A stretch of DNA of 64,000 nucleotides from Sipunculus nudus (GCA_026874595.1 CM049312.1:71890929-71954928), one strand, 5' to 3'. Shown: positions 1-14,000, counted from the first letter of the stretch. Made by a program: numbers and translations. The notes: a model not told the origin generated them from the letters alone.

Positions 1-122
1 ACCATTTTATTGCAACTTTTGATTGATATATAAGTGCATCTTTAATCTTTTTATCTTTATGAGCAAACCCCATTATTATCATCAGCATAGTTAGATACAC
101 TCATACAAATCATTAACAAATA

Positions 123-315
123 TGTCAGAGACGAGATTGAAATCCAGGCGGATTTTAAATTCGCCTAGACGAGATTGCGATTGTGATTTCGCCTAGGCGA
201 GATTGTGATTGTAATCTCGGCTAGACGGATTTTAAACTCGCCTAGGCGAGATCACAATTGCAATCTCGTTTAGGCAAATTTAAAATCCGCCTGGATTTCA
301 ATCTCGTCTCTGACA
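123..315. mobile_element. Fold-back MITE (about 193 bp near-perfect palindrome)
   Basis: The left arm starts TGTCAGAGACGAGATTGAAA and the right arm ends with its reverse complement. The arms of about 80 bp match almost perfectly and contain repeated CGCCTAGGCGAGAT words. The element is flanked on both sides by AATA, a candidate 4-bp target duplication. There is no coding capacity. Confidence 0.8.
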
Positions 316-531
316 AATATATTAAATAGTACTGCCTTGAGGTACACCTTTATAAATAGGTTGCCAGTTACTTATATCAGAACCAATTTTAACACTGATT
401 ACGGTTAGTTAACTGGCCATCAGTTTTAATGTTTTTTATGTCATACCATATACATATGAAGTTTTGCTATCAGAAGGGCGTGTGGCATACAATTGAAGGC
501 CTTGGATAAGTCTATATAAGGACAAGGCAAA

Positions 532-950
532 CTACCTGACCTGTTCATTCCCCCCCCCCCCCCCCCCCCCCCCCCGCTCTTCAATGGCCTCCAGAAGTAC
601 CGATGGACAATTATAATTTTGTCTATAAATGCAGAAAACTGAGTTATTTAAGATGACGTCTAGGAAGTTTTTAAGTTGGGAATTTATTAGTTTTTCAAAG
701 AGTTTAGAGATGGTACATAAAATTCTAACAGGTCTATAATTTTTCATTATTCGTGGATCATCCTATTTAGAAACTGGGACGACATTGGCAGATTTATATA
801 AAAGGTAAAAATAACTTCTGTGATACAAGTATTAAATTGTAAGTTAATATAAGTGACACGGTCGGTGCTGGACTGTACCAGACTCAAACAGCCTCTTATA
901 TAATCAACTGCCATGACAGACCACATTATAAAATTCACTGCCGGTACACA
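532..950 (-). mobile_element. LINE reverse-transcriptase fragment
   Basis: On the minus strand, positions 747 down to about 590 read MKNYRPVRILCTISKLFEKL and NNSVFC-x-YRQNYNCPSVLL, the N-terminal finger region of non-LTR reverse transcriptases (NYRPVSIL…FEKL). The preceding frame (938-747) carries LPMSSQFLNRMIHE-like text leading into it, offset by a frameshift. A poly-C run at about 549-576 interrupts the downstream side. It is a 5'- and 3'-truncated copy, on the opposite strand to the LINE at 11-14 kb. Confidence 0.7.
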
Positions 951-1504
951 ATATACATTTTAGATGCAAGATGTTTGTTACCATTTCTATTAAAGTCATG
1001 TCCATTAAAGTTGTCAATAGAAAATAAGCTGATAAGTGTATATGTGTGTCTTAGCACTGTGAGTCAGACGAATGGAGTTTTGGTGCTATATAAATACTAT
1101 TTATTATTAAGTAGTAATTCAGGAATATGGGAGTAAAAGGGGGGGGGGGGCAACATATTGAATGTCTCCTGTCTACGAATTTCAAAGTGTGAGAGATTGT
1201 TGAAAATAGTCTTTAAATACATTACACAAATGCCAGGATGAAGGAAAGCTCCACTAATTATTTTAATAAGTAAAAATGGTATAAATTATCATCATTATTT
1301 TATTTAGAACACGGATCCTTCAGCCATTGGCAAAGAACCTCTGCCCTCCTGGACTAAATTATGGCAATATTGTAACACTGTTTTGGATGTCAATATCATG
1401 TGCACTCTGGCATTAGCGCATTGCTGAATTTAATCAAGATATTGTATAATTCTAAACCATATATATAGCAATCCTTGACAGATACGATTTATCTTTTGTT
1501 GTTA

Positions 1505-1566
<62 letters not shown>
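1505..1566. repeat. (AT)n microsatellite
   Basis: Uninterrupted TA dinucleotides over about 60 bp. The surrounding 951-2084 holds no gene I can support. Confidence 0.95.
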
Positions 1567-1572
<6 letters not shown>

Positions 1573-2084
1573 CTGTATGTTACCTAAAGATATGCAAAAA
1601 GGTCTTTCAAAATAAAGTCAAAATTCATTTTATTTGTTTTATGGTCATCTAAACAACATTACCTGGAATCACTTCTGATCAATATAGCACGTGTATCTTA
1701 TGGATCTGCTCACCTGATTAGGTTTTGGTCATGTTTGATCCATTTTTTGTAAAAATGTGCAAACAATATTTTTTTTTAGGATCGAGATATATCAATTTTT
1801 ACTTTTACCATAACATATGAAAAAATATTCTTCATCTATGAAAGCTTAGCTCCTAGTATTCTGTTCTGTATATATCACTCACTCTGCCTTTCCTCCAACT
1901 CTAAGTGTGTGATTTAAGTGTGTACACAGGAATATGAAAAAAAAAACTATTGTGCTACTTCACATTTTCACTTGCACATGCCTGAACTCCTGCACATTTT
2001 TTATTAAAATAGTTCCATACATGATAATTTTTCTTCAAATATGAAACATGTTTTAGAGTTCATGCATGATGACACTATCCCTCC

Positions 2085-2940
2085 TTAAGCTGGGCTCACA
2101 CTTTATACTTAAGTCCGCCAATACCAGTCTTCATGCAGAAATCTGCTTGTGTGAATAGGTAAAAGACAATATTGTAACTGATGGTTTCTCTGATGTCGGG
2201 GAGAAATAGAGCTTCGGCCTATTCTTAAGGACACTTCTGCTAATATATTAGGCCTAAAATAGATGGTACTGATTTACAAGGCATAGATCCACTGTGTGTA
2301 CTACCAAAAAGGGAAGATAATAGAGCCATATTCGTGAAATTAGAGGTAATATCAGGACAACAATTTTTTTTTTCAAAGTCTTTAACATTATTATATATAT
2401 CATTGATATCTGATATTGTTTCCGATTTATTCAGGATCAGATTTAAGAATTGATAAAACCTTACATAAGTTTATTTTAGTGATATCTGTGGTGAATAAAA
2501 ATTTAGAGAGGAACAGTTAAAACAATCATTAAAAAAATTCATATTAATTTATACTACTGTTTAATAATTCCATTTATTTAGAATATCCTGGTTAACATTA
2601 TTGGATACAGGTCTGTGAAAAAAGGTAATTCTCATTAACTCAATATTTCATTACATTGTGAATATTATTTTTTAATAAGTGATTTATAAATATAAATTTC
2701 CTATATAAAATTATCTTCATACCAATTCACCTTTTCAGATCATACCACTGCCCAGATAAATTTACATATTTTATTCATTCTTTTAACTTCTTTTAATTTA
2801 AGCTAATACCAAAATGGGATATAAACATGCATGTCCACTGGCACAAATCTGGAGTCTGAACACACTGTCAGCAAAATCTTTAAATGACCACTTGCCAGGG
2901 TCTGCAAGCATATGTCTGCAGTGTGAACCCGGCTTTAGCT
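2085..2940. mobile_element. Candidate inverted-repeat element
   Basis: The left end (TTAAGCTGGGCTCACACT) and the right end (AGTGTGAACCCGGCTTTAGC) are inverted copies with few differences. The interior is AT-rich with no convincing protein; the minus-strand frame over 2798-3064 lies partly in the right end. Exact borders and target duplication are not resolved. Confidence 0.45.
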
Positions 2941-4531
2941 TGACAAAGTTCATGTTGGGGACAGCGGTGACTCTTGGCATTCTAAGTGGGTAAACAGACA
3001 CTGTGCAGACACTGGTACTGTCAAGAGCAAGCATGATAGGGAGCATGCTGTCCAGGCTTGACAAATGGTGCCTGTCTGATCAAGGGATAAACCCAGTTTG
3101 CCGATACCCCAGGTCAAGCTCTATATGCCGGGGTAGGAAGACTTCATAGAGTAAAGGAAGGTGTAACGATATGCAGTTTTTAATAATGCTCATGAATGTG
3201 ACCTGTGGGTGCCGTTTAGCAGTTGTGTGCATGATGACAGCTCACAGTTAAAAGGCTAACAATGCGTCTTGTCTACAGCTGTTTAATAAACGGCTAAACA
3301 GGTAAAAACAATATGAATAAAACGAACTCATTCGAAATTTTGTTTTTTTATTTTCTTAAAAGAAATGTCATAGGGGCTGATCTCAAACCCGGCTAATTAC
3401 CACTAAAATTCAACAACAACATAACTTACGGGCGGAGCCTGATAAACCATCTTTATTTTAGCCATGACAATTTATGAATTTCGGAAATTCTCCCCATCGC
3501 CACCTCTCACCTTTACACCTCTATGATAAAAACATATTCTGCGCCCTACATTCGACGTCCCGGTTTTACAGACTGCCAGTCTTATCAGCGGTTGAACCTT
3601 GCCTTGGCCTTAAAACAGGTGCGACATCTTTCGGGCATGTGCCGGAGTCAGGGTGGTGCCGTTGATTCATTATCTTGCAAACAGTTGTGAAAAAGAAAGT
3701 AGCATTACATCAACGATCTAATATCCGGGATGCTGGTTTAAAGTACATGTGCCAACTGATTTTTTTCCAGAAAGAAATTATTGTTTGGACCAAATGATAA
3801 AAAAGTGTGTGCGTTTAATATAGGCCTAGTATGAACTAAGAGGAAAAAGTTTAGATTTTTAGAAATCAAATTCATCTATATATGGTATTTGTTTTCAATA
3901 TATGTTAGTCTCAACCAAAATATATGCCATAATTTAAGGCTACATCATCTGAAACTTCATATGGTGTTTGATTACAAATGTCAGCCTCAACAGAAATATT
4001 CTATAATTTGAGGATACATCACATGAAACTTTGATTTTAACTCCTTTATTTACCGAATCAGTGGTTATTTTTATTTAATAATTCATGTATTGAAGCATTT
4101 AATTATTTTTTTTACAAAGTAGGCTATTGTTTATCATTCATACTACAATTAACATAAACAAGGGTTTTCCTGTACGTAACAATTACAATAATTTGGTAAA
4201 GAGAAAGGTACCTATATATTAAGGGAGAATATAGAAGAGCTAAAGAATAAAGTTTATAACCGTAGGCTTAAGTTAAAGACAAATAGATAATCATTATGCG
4301 ATCAACACCATGCATAACATCGAACGTATGATTATGATGTTACATTTGCGTTTAAATTTAGCTCAGAGGTTTAATTGGTTCTGATATACACATAAACCAA
4401 GAAATCCGTGGCAGTTAAAACACAGCGCCCATGGCAAGGGGTGGATACAGATCAAGGATTTTAGAATGAGGAGACAAAGCATATATATGCATATATGCAT
4501 ATATGCATTAAATCAGTGGTGGATATATGCT
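2941..4531. other. No gene seen
   Basis: AT-rich sequence with short frames only. The 63-codon + frame at 3474 has no recognisable motif. Confidence 0.5.
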
Positions 4532-5355
4532 ATCAGTGGTGAATCCAGAGGGGGCGCCTTCGGCGCGCGGCCCCCGTTGAGCTGCAAAATCTCTCATTTT
4601 ATCTAATTTCCGATTTTCGTGATTAATTAACTTTTTTTCATATTTCTTATTATTAATAAGCAATTAAACTTTATTTAAGTTATCTGCAGTTACAATTACT
4701 TTCAAATGTATTTGTTGAGTATAAGGAAATTTATGAACTACTGCAGAACAACTGCAGATCTATCGAGCACTGGGCCCTGGTTTGGGTCGACCGTGAACAA
4801 TATATACGTAGGCTCCTCTGCTGATACCGGTACTCTTAACTTGCGATCTGTGCTGAGCTCTTAGGAGTCCTGTGTGCTGTCGAGACCACGGAACCCGGTA
4901 AAATGCAAAGTTTAACATAATAATTCAGCTTATCAGTTATTTTATGACGAACATTACATTGAAAAGATAATATTTTAACAGTTACAAACGTGATTGCGCT
5001 TTTGCGCCATTTACTCGTTTGAAAACGATTGAAATTTTATATCCTAATTTTGAAGAAATATGAATATTAATTATTGAACCTCATAATGTCCTCTTTACAT
5101 TGTATATTGAAAAAAGTCCCAATATGTCAGGGGAAACCTTAACAATTAACCCATTGTTTAATAATTGAAAATAAAAAATATATTTACACTAAAATATATA
5201 AAGTATACAGTAAAAATGATAATAATAATAATGATAATAATAATAATCATATATACTTGTATATATATAACCGTTTTCATATTACACGGACATGCATATT
5301 GGCGCCCCTACCCCCCCCCCCCTCCCGTTTTCGAATTTCTTAATCCGCCACTGAT
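4532..5355. mobile_element. Non-autonomous element with ATCAGTGG inverted ends
   Basis: The left end ATCAGTGGTGAATCCAGAGG and the right end TTAATCCGCCACTGAT are inverted copies, with GC-rich runs just inside both (GGGGGCGCC and GGCGCCCC). The interior is AT-rich with no transposase. Similar CAGTGG/CAGGGGCGGA..CC words recur near 6904, 10266-10455, 10742 and 20533, suggesting a dispersed family. Confidence 0.5.
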
Positions 5356-5676
5356 GATGGCCCCCTCCCCTCCCTCAGTCCTGGCTACGCCCCTGGACAA
5401 AGTACAGAAAAGTTACCAATAATCTAAATAATTATTGCGGCACCTAATTTCCATGAAACTCTTTCATTTGCTCATACAATATCTCCAAAATTAATCGTTT
5501 TTCCATAAAGTATAGTCACCTTGTATTTGGTCGAGTTACTGCCCCTTCGGTAGAATTTCATGGAGATATTAAAGGGACCTACTCACATATCAGATATGAT
5601 AGATATACATGAAGTAAAGTGTTTCTTACTAAAAAATATAGAATCTGTTAATATATTTTAAAAATATATTTATATT

Positions 5677-5895
5677 TTTGGGGCCTAGACAGTCGAGTGG
5701 TAAAATTCTCGGCTCTCTCCGCTGGCTACTCGGGTTTGAACCCTGGTGTGGCTATGAGAGTGCATGAGTTGTAGTGGCCCGTCCAAGGCCGATGACATTT
5801 TTTTCCTAATTATCCGGTTTCCTCCACCTAGACACTTACTGAACGACACCACCTGAGCCGTGGAGGGTGCCCAGACTTGATTAAATAATTATTTG
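5677..5895 (+). mobile_element. tRNA-derived SINE
   Basis: The head GGGCCTAGACAGTCGAGTGG… resembles a tRNA 5' half with an A box, and the B box GGTTTGAACCC follows about 40 bp later. The body is unrelated to tRNA and the tail is AT-rich (ATTAAATAATTATTT). A SINE fits better than a true tRNA gene because no complete cloverleaf closes. Confidence 0.6.
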
Positions 5896-6718
5896 TATAA
5901 TCCATGTCAAATAAATAATTTTATAAAATGTTTAAATTGTATAATTAGCTTGGGCCGGCGCAGCGATCAGGGGCGCGAACATAAACACGGCCTGCATGCC
6001 ACCTGGTGGCCGAACCGCGCAAATCAAGATGTTTTCAAGCTTGAAGCTTCCAATCGGTGTTTTTTTTCTGTTTCATCTTTCATGATGAAGTTATACGCAA
6101 GCGATATAAAGTCTTGTCACTGTACAATTACAATTGGACTGTGTTTACTGGCATACAGCTTCATAACAGCGTATAAAACAAGTGAATTTTTGATAGTATA
6201 CTTCCGTGTGACGGGATGGACTTGCTGGGGAATTTTGTATTCAGCAAAAATGAACTATTATTGCAAATGTTTAGATGTAGCTTTAAAAGAAATTTCACAA
6301 CATACTAGCGCCATCATTTGGCGACGACTGACAAAATGCTCAGGTCAGTTAAATCATCAAATGTAAAAAAAAAAAATCTTTAAAGTGAAGTTCCTCAAAG
6401 TGCCCGAACACAGCAGACGACCATCACGCTTTCTGCGGAATAACTGCGCACACTCTAAGAAAGGTCTATTTGCGTGGATTAATACGTGGAAAACGTGTTA
6501 ATAACTTCAGTGACCTCACGTTCGAAGCAAAACGAACCATACTGTAATCGAAATATGAAAAAAGGAGCAAAAAAAAAAAAAAAAATGAAATCGACAATTA
6601 AAAGCCCGGTGCACTAGCGGTTATAAAAAAAAAAATTTTCAAGTTGCGTCATATGAAATGTACACCCCAGTGGCACTTCATGATGCGCATGCGTAACCCG
6701 CTTTTTTGGCCTTCACAG

Positions 6719-7683
6719 CAGACGACACTATAGGGGTAGACGCGGATCTCGATATAAAGGGTGAATATAAATGTCGCTCTGTGAAATTAAATCTATCTCC
6801 ACCGAGGACAATCCCCATATATGATGGAAAAAGCGTTGGATTTAAAACTGGTACGTATAATTATATGTACAGTACTTGAGGAATTGTAAGGATATATTCA
6901 CCTGCAGGGGCGGAGCCTAAAATATTTTGGAGGGGGGATTGCCATTAACAAAAAGAACTGGTAAACTAAAGATACTTAAAAGGACCACACCACCCGGAAA
7001 GAGATGAAGGGGGGGGGGGGGGGGGTTGGGGAGCTATGAAAATATGGGACGAAAAGTGCAAAATCCTAATAAAGCACCCCCCGCCCGCCTCTTTTCGCCC
7101 CTGATTTAGTAGTCCCCCACCGCGTGGACACTGTGGTGACATAATTTAGAACTGGTCATATTCCATGAACAAAAAATGTGGTAACGTCATATGACCACAT
7201 TTCATATATTTTAAATAAGTTAATATATTTGAATTGTATAAATATTTGCTACTGCCACCTGCCGAGCATCTAATGAACTGTTCGAGGCTTTGAGTGACAA
7301 GGTTACTTTTTGTCACATTTACTCTGTTATGTGCACATGCATCTAACAAAAGGATGAAATTATAAATATTTATAAACCAGGCGTATCGACGGGCATTTTT
7401 GACTGTAATTTTTAATTTTTCTTTTTTAGGAAATTTTATTAATACACAATAAGTAATTAACGTTCCCATATCAGGATAAAATGGGGTCTTTATGGCCCGA
7501 CTATGAAGCATTTGGCGGCTATACATGTAACAATGTTTGAAAACTCATGCAAAAACGCATACCCGTGCTCGTATATGAGGGATCGATAACATTCAGTTAT
7601 TTACTCGATGTCATATATCAGTTGTTTTCAGTCATTGACTTGTACAAACCTCTTAACTCTCTGTCTTTCTCTCTGTCTCTGTC

Positions 7684-7767
<84 letters not shown>

Positions 7768-7887
7768 GGACCCTTAATGGCGGGTCCTCTCAGCAGATGA
7801 CATCAGAGCATCATTAATATGCATGACCTGTCGAGTTGGATGTGTATCCGATATATTACTTAGCAACGCTGAGTTATTTCAATAACA

Positions 7888-7941
<54 letters not shown>

Positions 7942-9116
7942 GAGATTTCTCTACTTTTACGAAAATAAATTAGCATAGGCCTAACTGTAATTTGACATAT
8001 ATATATTGTTAAAAAAAAATTTTCTGTTATTTAGCATATGTACGATTGTTTAGATTTCTAAACCCTAGGTTATTGATTAAGTTAAACGAGCAGTTAGCCT
8101 CGAGTACAGCAGCGCACTGTGCTGTCGCTCCTGCGCGTGTCGGCGTGTTTCTGTGGCAGCGAGTCAATGCTCTTGTTATTCGAGTGCGCCAGAATCCCGC
8201 GCGGTCTCTTGGTTCTGTTTTCTTTTGTGACTGCTGTGATAATTGTGGGATACATACACGTCCGAGCACTGTTTTTCTGTGACAAGACCCCACGAGAGCC
8301 CATGTCTCCACAATGAAGAGACATTAAAAGAGACATTGACTGAAACACAACCAATGCCTCCCAAATATCCGTCGTACTGACCTCACAATCCGGCCAGGTA
8401 GGTGCGATAAGTCTTCCTGTTAAATCTTAATCTTATGCTCATATATTGTATGAAACTTGCCAAGGAGACACATTAGGGACATGTATCCCAGATATTCTTG
8501 GAGGAAGTCGTTACCCTGACGTTCCTCTAACTGCATGTGCCTTTAATGAGGAAATGGTTAATGTAAGTATGCTGATTATAATAAGTGAACAAAACTTGAT
8601 ATCTATAATCAGCCGATGCAAATCGGATGATGTGCTGGTCCGATCCGAGGGTGTCTTTACACAAAATCAGATTCGTATTCACCAGAATTTTCTGATAATT
8701 CACACGCACATACACACAAATATAACATACCACACATATATATAAATTATACTTCTTTTCTGTTATAATGATCGAGACTTGATAAAATGATGGCCAATGT
8801 TACAATTTTAAGCCCAGCAATCAGATCAATTCACATTGGCTGACATGAGAAAGTTAATTGCCCTGTATTTATTATTTCTAATGTATTTTGTTAACACATT
8901 AAAATTTGTTAATAACAGTCAGCGGGAAGATAATACTTGATAAGTATTATTGTATTTACATTTTAATATGACAGCATTATAAATATATTGCCTTAAAATA
9001 TAAATCAACGGCTGCTAAATAAAACCTGTGTTAATATTGTTTACTCTTCATGGACTAAACGAGGTATATATCCCTGCCTGGTTGTGTTTCAGACAAGGGG
9101 CCGATATGACTATTAG
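6719..9116 (+). pseudogene. Truncated SRCR-like fragment in three pieces (6719-6850, 8465-8562, 9093-9116)
   Basis: Three short pieces join in frame. Piece 1 (6719-6850) has a strong acceptor (CTTTTTTGGCCTTCACAG) and donor (GGTACG), both phase 1, and encodes an SRCR-like opening (VKLNLSPP … GKSVGFKTG). Piece 2 (8465-8562) starts phase 1 after CCAAG and ends phase 0 at GTAAGT. It reads GTCIPDILGGS then LTACAFNEE, matching exon 7 of the main gene (LCLPEND…AVCAFNN). Piece 3 follows TGGTTGTGTTTCAG at 9092 and reads TRGRYDY then TAG; compare GVRDYG in exon 3. The half domain carrying C5-C8 is missing. A polyadenylation-like AATAAA lies at 9182. This may be a decayed paralog, or the end of a gene with a truncated domain. 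No convincing start exon was found; a hydrophobic stretch near 6085-6195 is possible but has poor phase agreement. Confidence 0.4.
7660..7764. repeat. Compound (CT/GTCT)n-(AT)n microsatellite
   Basis: CT/TCTG repeats run into an (AT)n tract. The two overlapping frames across it encode only serine/leucine and tyrosine/isoleucine runs and are not genes. A second (AT)n lies at 7891-7939. Confidence 0.95.
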
Positions 9117-11039
9117 TAAACTTAAAAGTTACTTTAACTGAATAGAAAAAAGGGGAAAAATTAGAAACTTGCCGATTATTAAATAAAAATACAAACCGTG
9201 AAAATTATGCGTTTTGGTGCGCAATTAAAGAAACGTGGTTGAGCTTTATTATAAAAAAAAAGTTTCAAAATTATCATATTTTTTATTTCACATGATTATT
9301 ATAGGCTGAATTCCATTAATATCATATAACAGCCTGGTCTGAATGCAACCTCCCCCCCCCCCCCCTCCGGCGCATTCTATACTGGGTTTGTTTTGACTGG
9401 TTGTCCACGGTAACACCCTTCACCCCCCGAGGGATGACAATCCTTTCCTTAAAATAAGAAACCTCCCTGACACCACCATGACAAGTATGAAGTCATATTA
9501 CACCATGTATTTTGTTTAAATCTTGCTTATAATATATGAGTTTATTACAAACATTGTTAGATGAGTATAGGAATACTGCCGCCAGTACATGTATGCATTA
9601 ATATATAATTAAACAAAAACTGGTACTAATTTTTGGTTAGGTTGTACTTTTAAACGCCTTTTCTTTACTATTGTTTGTGAAAAGACTTTATATACAATTA
9701 CGATAGATATATATATAATTCATAATTAAATATGCCTCTGTGTCAATAAGTTTGACCTGTCACCAATATACATAAAAATCAGGGGCAAATCTGTCTCCCG
9801 TGAGTAATATTGTCGCTGACGGTCAGTTTTTGGAAAACAGTCATATTAGAGCTCAAGCACACAAGGGTAGAAGAAAGAAAAAAAAATTAATCGGTGGTTT
9901 TGCACACGGGGGATCTAAGAAAGTCCAACAAAATATTTAGCCCCAAATATTGATATATAAATAAACTCATCAACCCAGAGGGAGGCTTAATTAATGAAGT
10001 TTAGGAGACCTTTTATATGTCGTTCTCAAAAATAAAAGTAGAAATGTGTTAAAATAAAGAAAATGAAGCATGTAAATCACATTCTTCAAGATAATTAAGC
10101 ACACAAAATTCAAGGGCAGTCCATCGGTTTTACTAATAGGAATCTTTAGATGGACATTTCTGTTTTTGTTCAGTAGCTCGGAGAATAAGTCATATATATT
10201 CTGATGCGCTTAAACTGTACTTAGACAAAAAAAAAAGAACAATATAGGCCAGTTTCATTGCTATATTGTCACTTTGACCAGGGGGTCCGGACCCCCCCCC
10301 CCCCCCTTTCATCCAAAACATTGATTTTAATGGATTTCAGACAAAATTTTGCGGCCTGAATCCCCCTTTACCGGACCCGGGACTTTTTTTTCAGGTTTTT
10401 CTGTAGACCTCCTAGGTGAGACCCCCTTTTTCGAAATCCTGGATCCGCCCTTGTATACTTAACTCAAATATGCTGGTAACTACGATACAGAGGTTTATGA
10501 TTCTCATGTGAACACTGTTAGAGGTTCAGGGCACATTATTTGTTGCTCAAGGCACCTTGCCCTGATTGAGAACTTCATGCTCTCATCAGCTATCACCTAT
10601 TTATTTTAGGATGAATTTTTTTACCATCACATGGAGGATTTGTTTATTATGTTCATTATCAATTTCTATCTGTATGCGCCAAATGTTTAAGCCGCTGTGG
10701 TATTATATTATAAGGGTTCGTTTTGCCAGGAGAGAAGGATACAGGGGCTGATCCAGGATTTAGGAAAAGGCGGGGAGGGGTGGTCCAATCCAGGAGGATT
10801 AACGAGAAATCTAAAAAAGGTCCCCATGCAGGCCTGGAAAGGGGGGGGGGGGGGTTCAGGCCGCAAACCTTTGTCTAAAACCCTTAAAAAAGGTTGCTTC
10901 AGATGAAAAATAAATAGTATTACTGTCCGGTAACAATTGAAATTAGTTTCAATGGACATCGTTGTAGCTGCTTATATAACTTCACGGTACATAAATTATG
11001 TAAATCGGGGGATTTCGCCCAAACCTCGGTCCCCAGTGT
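9117..11039. other. No gene seen; homopolymer runs and DNA-transposon-like words
   Basis: It contains C and G runs (about 9351, 10290, 10840) and CAGGGG-type end words (10266-10455, 10742), consistent with short DNA-element fragments. No complete element was delimited. Confidence 0.5.
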
Positions 11040-14000
11040 ACAACCAGTGTATTTGGTGAAGTGAGGTAAAGCAAATATGATATCATTGCTTTAACAGAAA
11101 CCTGGATGAAAATTAGAATTGTAAGCGAACAAATATTGTATAATGGTTACCACGAACTTATTAGATACGATAAAGGGGAGGGGGAGTTGCAGTATGTAGT
11201 TAGAAGTTAAAGGGATTGAGAGCATATGAGAAGAGATTTAATGTACTCCTCGCATGTTACAACAGGTCTTTTATCGACCGCCAAATGAGCGTGTAGACTA
11301 TGGATAAAAACTAGAAACATCTCTAGAACTCGCTAAAGGAATCAATAATGGACATATTATTATTGTGGGAAAATTTAATGTTGATATGTCAGATTCCGTA
11401 AGCGAATGTTTTAGCATTTTAAAAATTAATAAATAGCCCAACAGTATAGGAGAAATTAGTGCTACGTATATAAATTGATCTAATAGGTACAACTTTTCCT
11501 GACCTCTTACAAGAAGAACGGGATTTGTGCACCTTTCTGCAGCGATCAAAGTCCCATGTAAGTCAAATTGAAGACAAAATTAAGTAAAGATCGAGCATTC
11601 ATAATGAAAATCTACAATTATGAACGAGTGCATAAATTAGGCCTAAAAGATCTTGCCAACCTAATCTTAGACGCAACGGTCGAGTTGAACTGCGGTGTAA
11701 GTAACTGGACCAATGGTTTCTGGACGCAATATGTAAAAATATTCCAAATAAAGATGTTACTATTCGACCATCGGAAAAACCATGGTTCACTTGTGACTTT
11801 GTGATTTAAGACGTCACATTTGATATCGTAACCAGTATAATGCTTTTGTAAAACCGACATGCATGGGCGCAATATTGGACACTATTAAGAAGGATTCAAA
11901 ATGCCGTCATAGAAAATATAAGCAGGCTAAGTGTGATTACTCTAGAAAGTTAGACACTAAAATAACTCCCCGGTCCCTGTAATTCCAGAGATGCCGAGAT
12001 GTGGTGGGAAATAATTACACGAAACTTAAAACAAGTGGCCTCTACCAATGTTATTTCACCCAATATTGTTGGAGATAATATTGTTGCTGACGACCGCAAA
12101 AAAAAGCTGAATATTTTAACATATAGTTTGTTGAAAAATCTTCTCTTGAATCCAATAACGTGATACTGACCACGCAAGTAAACTTAATGGAAGAGGTACT
12201 GGAAGATATTGCAATATCAAAAAGGGTTATTTGACAATTTTATTACATGTTTTCTTAAGGTTAATAAAGCTTGTGGTCCAGAAGGAATCGCTCAAAGTAT
12301 ATGCTAAAACTCACATTGTGCACATTCTAAAAACCAAGCGCTCAATCATCATGTTAAACTGGTCCCTCTAATGCATGACCTTCCCCGAAGTATGGAAACA
12401 TGCAAATGTAATATCAACTTATTAGAAGGGAAGAAATCAAGATATAGGTAACTGTTGACCGTTCTCCCTGCTAATTTTTTTAATAAAGTGTTGGAAAGAC
12501 GTGTGTTCAAATATGTAGTTAATTACATGCGCAAAAATCAGAAGTTTTCCTCTCTTCGAGCGACTTTTATACCAGGTGATTTTTGTACTCATCAACTGTG
12601 TGAAATGTATGATATACTTTAAAAAACAAATTGATATGAGACAGGACAATCAGTTTGTTTCACTGGATGCTTCAAACACATTTGATAGGGTATGGTACAA
12701 ATGTCTATAGTATAAATTAAATACCATGAGTTTTAAAGGTGCATTACTCTACCGGTTTTCTGATTACTTGTCAAAGCGTAAACAAAGAGTAGTAAAAAAC
12801 GGAAAATCTTCATCATTCTTGTCTGAAACGACAGGAGTACAACAGGGATCGATCCTGGGGACCTTAAATTTTTCCAGCATAAATAAATAACTTAGTAGAT
12901 TGTGTAAACACAAATAAAATAAGTTTGATTGCAGATAATGCGTCATTTTTTTGTAGTGGGAAGCAACATAAACTGTATGTCAGTACAGTTGATAAACGAT
13001 TTAAGATCTGTTGAAAGATGGATGAAGAATGGCAAGTCAAATTTAATACAGGCAAAACAGAAAGTAGGATATTCAGTACGAGAAATGTAACAGCTCCATC
13101 TCTTGCTAAGTTAGGCGAACTCCTGTTGATTGTTAGTCAACACAAACACTAAGCAGTCATACTGGAAGATTCATATCAACTATATCTATAATAAAGCTAG
13201 TATGAGAATTGACGTATTAAGATCGTCTATGTACAGGCTAAGTAGAAAAGCCTTAGAGACATTGTATATACGTCATCCATAATACCAGTTTTAGAGTTCG
13301 CCTGTGAGCTTGGGGATGGTTAAAGCGAGGTCCAGGCATGTTAGACAGAAGCAATCCAGCTGTTAGAATAGTTACAGGTGCCACAAAGAGGACCAGCTGT
13401 GAATAAATCTATAGAGAAACAGGGTGGCAAACATTATCTGAGAGGCACAAGATCCGAAAGTTGATACTTTTTTTAAAGTTAAATGGATTATCACCGAAAT
13501 ATATGTATGACTTGATTCCGGATGAGGTTGGTGGTACTGGTTATAATAAGCGAAACAGAAATAATAGGAGGCCTCCAGCAGTTCGCACAACTCTATTTTT
13601 TTATCTACAATGTCACTGTGGAATTCTTTAGATGAACCAATAAGAAACAGTCCCAAGATCCCGATTTTTCAGAAAAAGTTACAATCGATTATACAGGTGC
13701 CCAAAACATATTTAAACCATTTCCTAGGTAGCAGGCCAACTAAAATACACCACACTCAAATGCAACTAGGTTGTAGCTCTTTGAGATCGCATCTGTTTAA
13801 AAAACCCATGTAATGAAAATTCTATATGTCCATGTGGAAATGAATCCGATACAGCAAAACATTTCTTCTCTTTCTGTGAACATTATACCCAGGAAAGACT
13901 GGATATTTAAAGGAAATTTCGTCCAGAATTAAGAAGTATAGATATCTTCCTATATGGAAATATCGCTCCTGTCGGAAAAACTTGGATCTTTTCATGCTTG

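Noticed and set aside
5893-6366. 157-codon + frame with a hydrophobic segment (TITIGLCLLAYSFITAY)
   Set aside because: It could be a signal exon for the 6.7 kb SRCR-like fragment, but good donors in the required phase are missing and the rest of the frame is low-quality.
7146-7526. 126-codon minus-strand frame
   Set aside because: No domain, no homology I recognise, and no splice or promoter context; likely chance.
8119-8316. 65-codon + frame with a membrane-like stretch (LLVLFSFVTAVIIVGYIHV)
   Set aside because: All frames on both strands are open in this GC-rich patch, so the frame carries little information, and no continuing exon was found.
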